Notes under the pieces: model-generated
What the model was told of the DNA's origin: nothing
Database searches by the model: none
The model's input: the letters and a program-made list of their open reading frames with translations, nothing else
Made by a program: the position numbers and the translations under genes
From: Nocardioides sp.
Lineage (GTDB): Bacteria > Actinomycetota > Actinomycetes > Propionibacteriales > Nocardioidaceae
Reading direction: 5' to 3'
NCBI GenBank assembly: GCA_021166815.1
Contig: JAJPEO010000305.1
Span: forward strand, 1-8,275
DNA length: 8,275 nt
Shown: positions 5,753-8,275 of the stretch, one piece after another
How positions within the stretch are numbered: position 1 is the stretch's first letter
How the letters are laid out: every line of letters starts with the position of its first letter

Positions 5753-6654
5753 CAGGAGAGGCTGTCCCGGTGGCGGCGTGCCTCGTCGAGCCGCGACTCG
5801 ACCTCCGAGCAGGCCTCGACCGCCTCCTCACGCTCGGCCTCGGCCTCGTCGAGCTCGGCGTCGACGTCCTCGAGGTCGGCCTCGAGCCGCGCCATGCGGT
5901 GGCGCAGCTCGTCGATCTCCGACTGCACCTGCAGGGTGCGTGCCTGCAGCTCCTCCACCGTGCTGGAGGCCTCCTCGCGGGCACGGACCGCCTCGGCCAG
6001 CTCCTTCTCCAGCGCGGCCACGGCCGCGTCGGCGGCAGCGCGCGCCTTGGCTGCGGCGTCGGGGTCGGGCACGACGTGCAGCCGAGGTGGCTCGGCGGGG
6101 TCGGGAGGACCGACGACCTGGGGGGTGGCGACGAAGCCGAGCGCTCCCGGCAGGGCCACGCTGGCGCTGAGGTCGAGGTCCCCCAGCCCGGTGGCGGAGA
6201 CGGCGGCGACCAGCAGGCCGCTTCGTACGGCCCGGGCGGCCTCGGCATCGAGCATCGCCGCGGTGAGCGTCGCCTCGACCTGGTCGGCCACCGACTCGGT
6301 CACCCGGACACCCTCGGCCCGCGCCAGCCGCCTCGCGGACGTGGTGACCGCAGCGGTCAGCTGCCGGCGCTGGCGGGTCAGCTCGCGCAGCTGGGCGGCG
6401 TCGAGGCTGTGCTGGGCCTCCCGCAGGGCCTCGCCGACCGTGAGCACCTGGTCGACCTGGTCGGGATCGCGACGCACCAGGAGGTTGACCACCCAGGCGG
6501 CCAGCGACGCCTTGCGCAGGCCCTTGACTGCGTCGGAGAGGGCCCGGTCGCTCGTCCGGTGCTCGCGCGCGACCCGGTCGCGCTGCGGGGTGAACTCCCC
6601 CAACGGCAGGGCGTAGAGCTCGTCGGCGATCGCGAGCAGGACGTCGTCAGCCAC
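5752..6654 (-). CDS. Conserved actinobacterial coiled-coil protein of unknown function
   Basis: A 300-residue soluble protein with no signal peptide, membrane segment or recognised catalytic motif. Residues 1-160 form a helical N-terminal domain with motifs such as ADELYALPLGEFTPQRD (10-26) and LRKASLAAWVVNLLVRR (46-62). I remember similar N-termini in actinobacterial proteins annotated only as hypothetical. A Pro-rich linker (about 180-208) is followed by a long, highly charged coiled coil (about 209-298) rich in Glu, Arg and Ala, with heptad-like Leu/Val spacing. This suggests oligomerisation or a scaffold role. GTG 6654 is chosen because GGAG lies 7 nt upstream and the frame overlaps the end of the GNAT gene by 8 bp. 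An in-frame opening up to 6801 would lie inside the GNAT gene and lacks family similarity. It is the last gene of the overlapping response regulator-GNAT cluster. No function is assigned. Confidence 0.82.
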   Translation of the reverse strand: MADDVLLAIADELYALPLGEFTPQRDRVAREHRTSDRALSDAVKGLRKASLAAWVVNLLVRRDPDQVDQVLTVGEALREAQHSLDAAQLRELTRQRRQLTAAVTTSARRLARAEGVRVTESVADQVEATLTAAMLDAEAARAVRSGLLVAAVSATGLGDLDLSASVALPGALGFVATPQVVGPPDPAEPPRLHVVPDPDAAAKARAAADAAVAALEKELAEAVRAREEASSTVEELQARTLQVQSEIDELRHRMARLEADLEDVDAELDEAEAEREEAVEACSEVESRLDEARRHRDSLS

Positions 6655-7123
6655 CGCGCTGCTCCGGCGCGACGTACTGCAGCTCGAGTGGGTGCGGCTC
6701 CCACGGGCACGCCTGGGTGACGCCGTTGGGAAGCCAGCCGAGGGACTCGTACAGGCGCCGGGCCCGCGTGTTGAGCTCGAGCACCCACAACCGCGTGGCA
6801 CCGGCGTCCTGCGCGCGGCGTACGGCGTCGCGACCGACGCCCCTTCCCCACACGGCCGGGTCGACAGCGAGGTGGCGCAGCAGCTCGCGATCGCGGGCGA
6901 GGTAGGCGGTCAGGCCGTCGGCCGCCTCCACCACCTCGACGACGACCCCCGGCTCGGCGAGCGTCCGGCGCCACCGTTCCAGGGTCTCGACGTCGGGGAA
7001 GGACCGGTCGCCGAAGACGTGCCCGAGGCCGGCGAGGTTCGCCCGGCGCTCCAGGTCACGCAGCGCCTCGGCGTCTTGGGGGCCGGCACGCCGCCACACC
7101 AGGTCAGGAGACGGTGGTGTCAT
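6647..7123 (-). CDS. GNAT-family N-acetyltransferase
   Basis: A cytoplasmic acetyl-CoA-dependent acetyltransferase of the GNAT superfamily; acceptor substrate unknown. The 158-residue length is normal for a single GNAT domain. The acetyl-CoA pyrophosphate-binding motif A is LRHLAVDPAVWGRGVGRDAV (82-101), with RGVGR (94-98) matching the R/Q-x-x-G-x-G/A core. Motif B follows as LWVLELNTRARRLYESLGW (112-130), where the N-x-R-A-x-x-L-Y-x-x-x-G-W pattern is characteristic. ATG 7123 lies inside the response regulator gene, overlapping its end by 20 nt, and no clear Shine-Dalgarno sequence precedes it, so translation may depend on coupling. Its own stop overlaps the next gene by 8 bp. Protein, small-amine or antibiotic acceptors are all possible; nothing in the sequence decides between them. 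Confidence 0.88.
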   Translation of the reverse strand: MTPPSPDLVWRRAGPQDAEALRDLERRANLAGLGHVFGDRSFPDVETLERWRRTLAEPGVVVEVVEAADGLTAYLARDRELLRHLAVDPAVWGRGVGRDAVRRAQDAGATRLWVLELNTRARRLYESLGWLPNGVTQACPWEPHPLELQYVAPEQRGG

Positions 7124-7757
7124 CGTCGAGACCGTGCGCGATCGCCCACCGGGTGAGCTGGACCCGGTTGTTCATCTGCAGCTTGCGCAGGGTGTTCTGG
7201 ACGTGGTTCTGGACGGTGCGGTGCGACAGCACGAGGCGCTCGGCGATCTGCTTGTAGCTCATGCCCTTGGCGACCATCTTGAGCACCTCGGTCTCGCGCT
7301 CGGTGAGCTGGTCCCCGGGGACCTCGGCGGGGGTGTCGGCGATCCGGCGGAACTCGCCGAGCACGAGCCCGGCCAGCCCCGGCGTGAACACCGTGTCCCC
7401 CTCGGCCACGCGCCGGACCGCGTCCAGCAGGTCGGCGCTCGAGGCGGACTTGACGAGGTAGCCGGTGGCACCGGCCTTGACCGCCTCGAGGACGTCGGAC
7501 TGCTCCCCGGACGCCGAGAGGATCAGCACCCGCGCGGACGGGTCCTGGCGCAGCATCTGAGCGGTGCACTCCACGCCGTTGGGCGCGGGGATCTGGAGGT
7601 CCAGGACGACGACCTGGGGGCGAGCGGCCGGGAACCGGGCCAGTGCCTCCTGGCCGTTCGAGGCCACCGCGACGACCTCGTGCCCGGCGGCTGCGAGGTC
7701 ACGCTCGACCGCGTCGCGCCACATAGGGTGGTCGTCCACCACCATCACCCGCACCAT
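7104..7757 (-). CDS. NarL/LuxR-type response regulator, MacR-like
   Basis: A DNA-binding transcriptional regulator of a two-component system, 217 residues, the usual NarL-family length. The receiver domain (about 1-118) has the acidic pair D8 and D9, phosphoacceptor D53 in VVVLDLQIP, the switch Ser81 in ILSAS and conserved K103 in LVKSAS. After a short linker the LuxR-type helix-turn-helix runs from LTERETEVL (151-159) through SYKQIAERLVLSHRTVQNHV (167-186) to about 210. The sequence, including DDHPMWRDAVERDL and FTPGLAGLVLGE, resembles what I recall of the Streptomyces MacR regulator of the MacRS system; this is recall, not alignment. ATG 7757 starts the receiver's first strand and lies 8 nt after a -10 box, with no Shine-Dalgarno site. 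No histidine kinase is in the window; the gene upstream is a flavin reductase. It overlaps the GNAT gene by 20 nt and probably heads that operon. Confidence 0.93.
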   Translation of the reverse strand: MVRVMVVDDHPMWRDAVERDLAAAGHEVVAVASNGQEALARFPAARPQVVVLDLQIPAPNGVECTAQMLRQDPSARVLILSASGEQSDVLEAVKAGATGYLVKSASSADLLDAVRRVAEGDTVFTPGLAGLVLGEFRRIADTPAEVPGDQLTERETEVLKMVAKGMSYKQIAERLVLSHRTVQNHVQNTLRKLQMNNRVQLTRWAIAHGLDDDTTVS

Positions 7758-7765
7758 GTCGCCAC

Positions 7766-7771
7766 ACCCTA
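7766..7771 (-). promoter_or_regulatory. -10 box of a probable leaderless response regulator promoter
   Basis: On the minus strand TAGGGT ends 8 nt before ATG 7757, within the wider octamer ACTAGGGT also found before the DUF1028 gene. Its first three bases are the TAG stop codon of the upstream flavin reductase gene. No Shine-Dalgarno sequence precedes the ATG and no clear -35 is visible. Read-through from the flavin reductase gene would also be possible. Confidence 0.5.
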
Positions 7772-8275
7772 GTCGGAGGTGGACCTGTCGGCCCGGAGGT
7801 AGCGGCCACGCCGGTGTGCGAGCGCATCGGTGTCGTCCCCCACGACGATCTCGTCGATCGTGCAGGTCATCAGCTGCGACCAGCCCACCGCGGTGCTCGA
7901 CTCCAGGCTTACCAGGGCCCACGTCGCGGCACTGGTCAGGCGCGGGCCGTGGCTCGTCTGCTCCCAGTCCCCCATGCGCCAGGGCCCACCGGGGGCGGGC
8001 GCGACACCGGCGAAGGCGTCGGCGAGGTCCCGGTGCTGCCAGGCCAGGAGCTGGACCACGCCGCGGCCGGTCTCCCGCAGCACGTCGGCGAAGTCGCTGT
8101 CCGGGTCCACGAGCCCGAGGATGCGCCCGGGCTCGCCGTTGGCGACCATCCACGACGAGACGGTGAGCCCGGCCCGGTCCGACTCGGTGCCGGCGGTCCA
8201 CAGCGAGACCGCCGAACCCTGGCGGCCACGCAGGCGGCGTACGGGGTCTCGGTCCGGGCCGGATGCCTCGAAGGG
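7769..8275 (-). CDS. Flavin reductase-like domain protein, start outside window
   Basis: A probable FMN- or FAD-binding protein of the flavin reductase-like (split-barrel) superfamily. Some members use NAD(P)H to supply reduced flavin to a monooxygenase; others have no known reaction. The 168 visible residues begin PFEASGPDRDPVRRLRGRQ and include SLWTAG, the flavin-contacting stretch DRAGLTVSSWMVANGEP (about 33-49), GLVDPDSDF (about 54-62), a central LLAWQHRDLADAFAG (about 75-89) and the terminal AHRRGRYLRAD, all as I recall from actinobacterial members of about 170-180 residues. Only about the first ten residues are probably missing. It ends with TAG 7771-7769, 11 nt before the response regulator, so the two may also be co-transcribed. 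No partner monooxygenase is visible. Family call is fairly sure; the physiological reaction is not. Confidence 0.8.
   Translation of the reverse strand, partial: PFEASGPDRDPVRRLRGRQGSAVSLWTAGTESDRAGLTVSSWMVANGEPGRILGLVDPDSDFADVLRETGRGVVQLLAWQHRDLADAFAGVAPAPGGPWRMGDWEQTSHGPRLTSAATWALVSLESSTAVGWSQLMTCTIDEIVVGDDTDALAHRRGRYLRADRSTSD

Noticed and set aside
4164..6248. Open frame of 694 codons on the minus strand across glpK and part of the coiled-coil gene
   Set aside because: It is antisense to a clear glycerol kinase and out of frame with the coiled-coil gene. Its composition is an Arg/Gly/Ala-rich shadow typical of high-GC DNA, with no recognisable domain.
6655..6801. Longer start of the coiled-coil gene at 6801
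   Set aside because: The extension reads through GNAT coding sequence out of frame. GTG 6654 has GGAG 7 nt upstream and starts the family-like N-terminus.
7758..8201. N-terminal extension of the response regulator frame to 8201
   Set aside because: The added residues are an Arg/Gly-rich shadow of the flavin reductase gene. The receiver domain begins at ATG 7757, directly after a well-placed -10 box.
1..8275. CRISPR arrays, tRNA or rRNA genes, insertion sequences, attachment sites
   Set aside because: I looked for spaced repeats, tRNA-like cloverleaf ends, transposase motifs and terminal repeats and saw none. Composition is even across the window.

Overview
The window is very GC-rich, with strong G/C bias at third codon positions and both GTG and ATG starts. 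Its proteins resemble those of high-GC Actinobacteria, most likely Nocardioidaceae (a Nocardioides-like organism). That placement rests on remembered family sequences and base composition, not on a search. The DNA is almost fully coding. The only intergenic gap over 100 bp is 785-934. I see no rRNA, tRNA, CRISPR array, insertion sequence or other sign of recent transfer.

Layout: (1) 1-784, minus strand: N-terminal part of an APC-family amino acid permease that runs off the left edge. (2) 785-934: divergent control region with a CRP-like dyad and a -10 box placed for a leaderless transcript. (3) 935-2131, plus: pyrophosphate-dependent phosphofructokinase. (4) 2150-3379, minus: MFS transporter, convergent with the kinase and sharing a hairpin that contains both stop codons. 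(5) 3409-4257 and 4254-5726, plus: a DUF1028 protein and glycerol kinase GlpK, overlapping by ATGA and so probably co-translated. (6) 5730-5752: perfect 9-bp-stem hairpin between convergent genes. (7) 5752-7757, minus: three overlapping genes, in transcription order a NarL/LuxR-type response regulator, a GNAT acetyltransferase and a conserved coiled-coil protein. (8) 7769-8275, minus: most of a flavin reductase-like protein whose stop codon lies inside the -10 box proposed for the response regulator.

Functionally, the centre is carbon metabolism. GlpK makes glycerol 3-phosphate, and the PPi-dependent kinase catalyses the reversible fructose-6-phosphate/fructose-1,6-bisphosphate step. GlpK lacks the residues that let fructose-1,6-bisphosphate inhibit the E. 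coli enzyme. The right-hand cluster looks like a regulatory operon whose sensor kinase is not visible here.

No dramatic new system is evident. The most interesting points are three promoters that appear to yield leaderless mRNAs from near-identical -10 boxes, an uncharacterised DUF1028 protein coupled to glycerol kinase, an uncharacterised coiled-coil protein tied to a response regulator, and hairpins built onto convergent stop codons.
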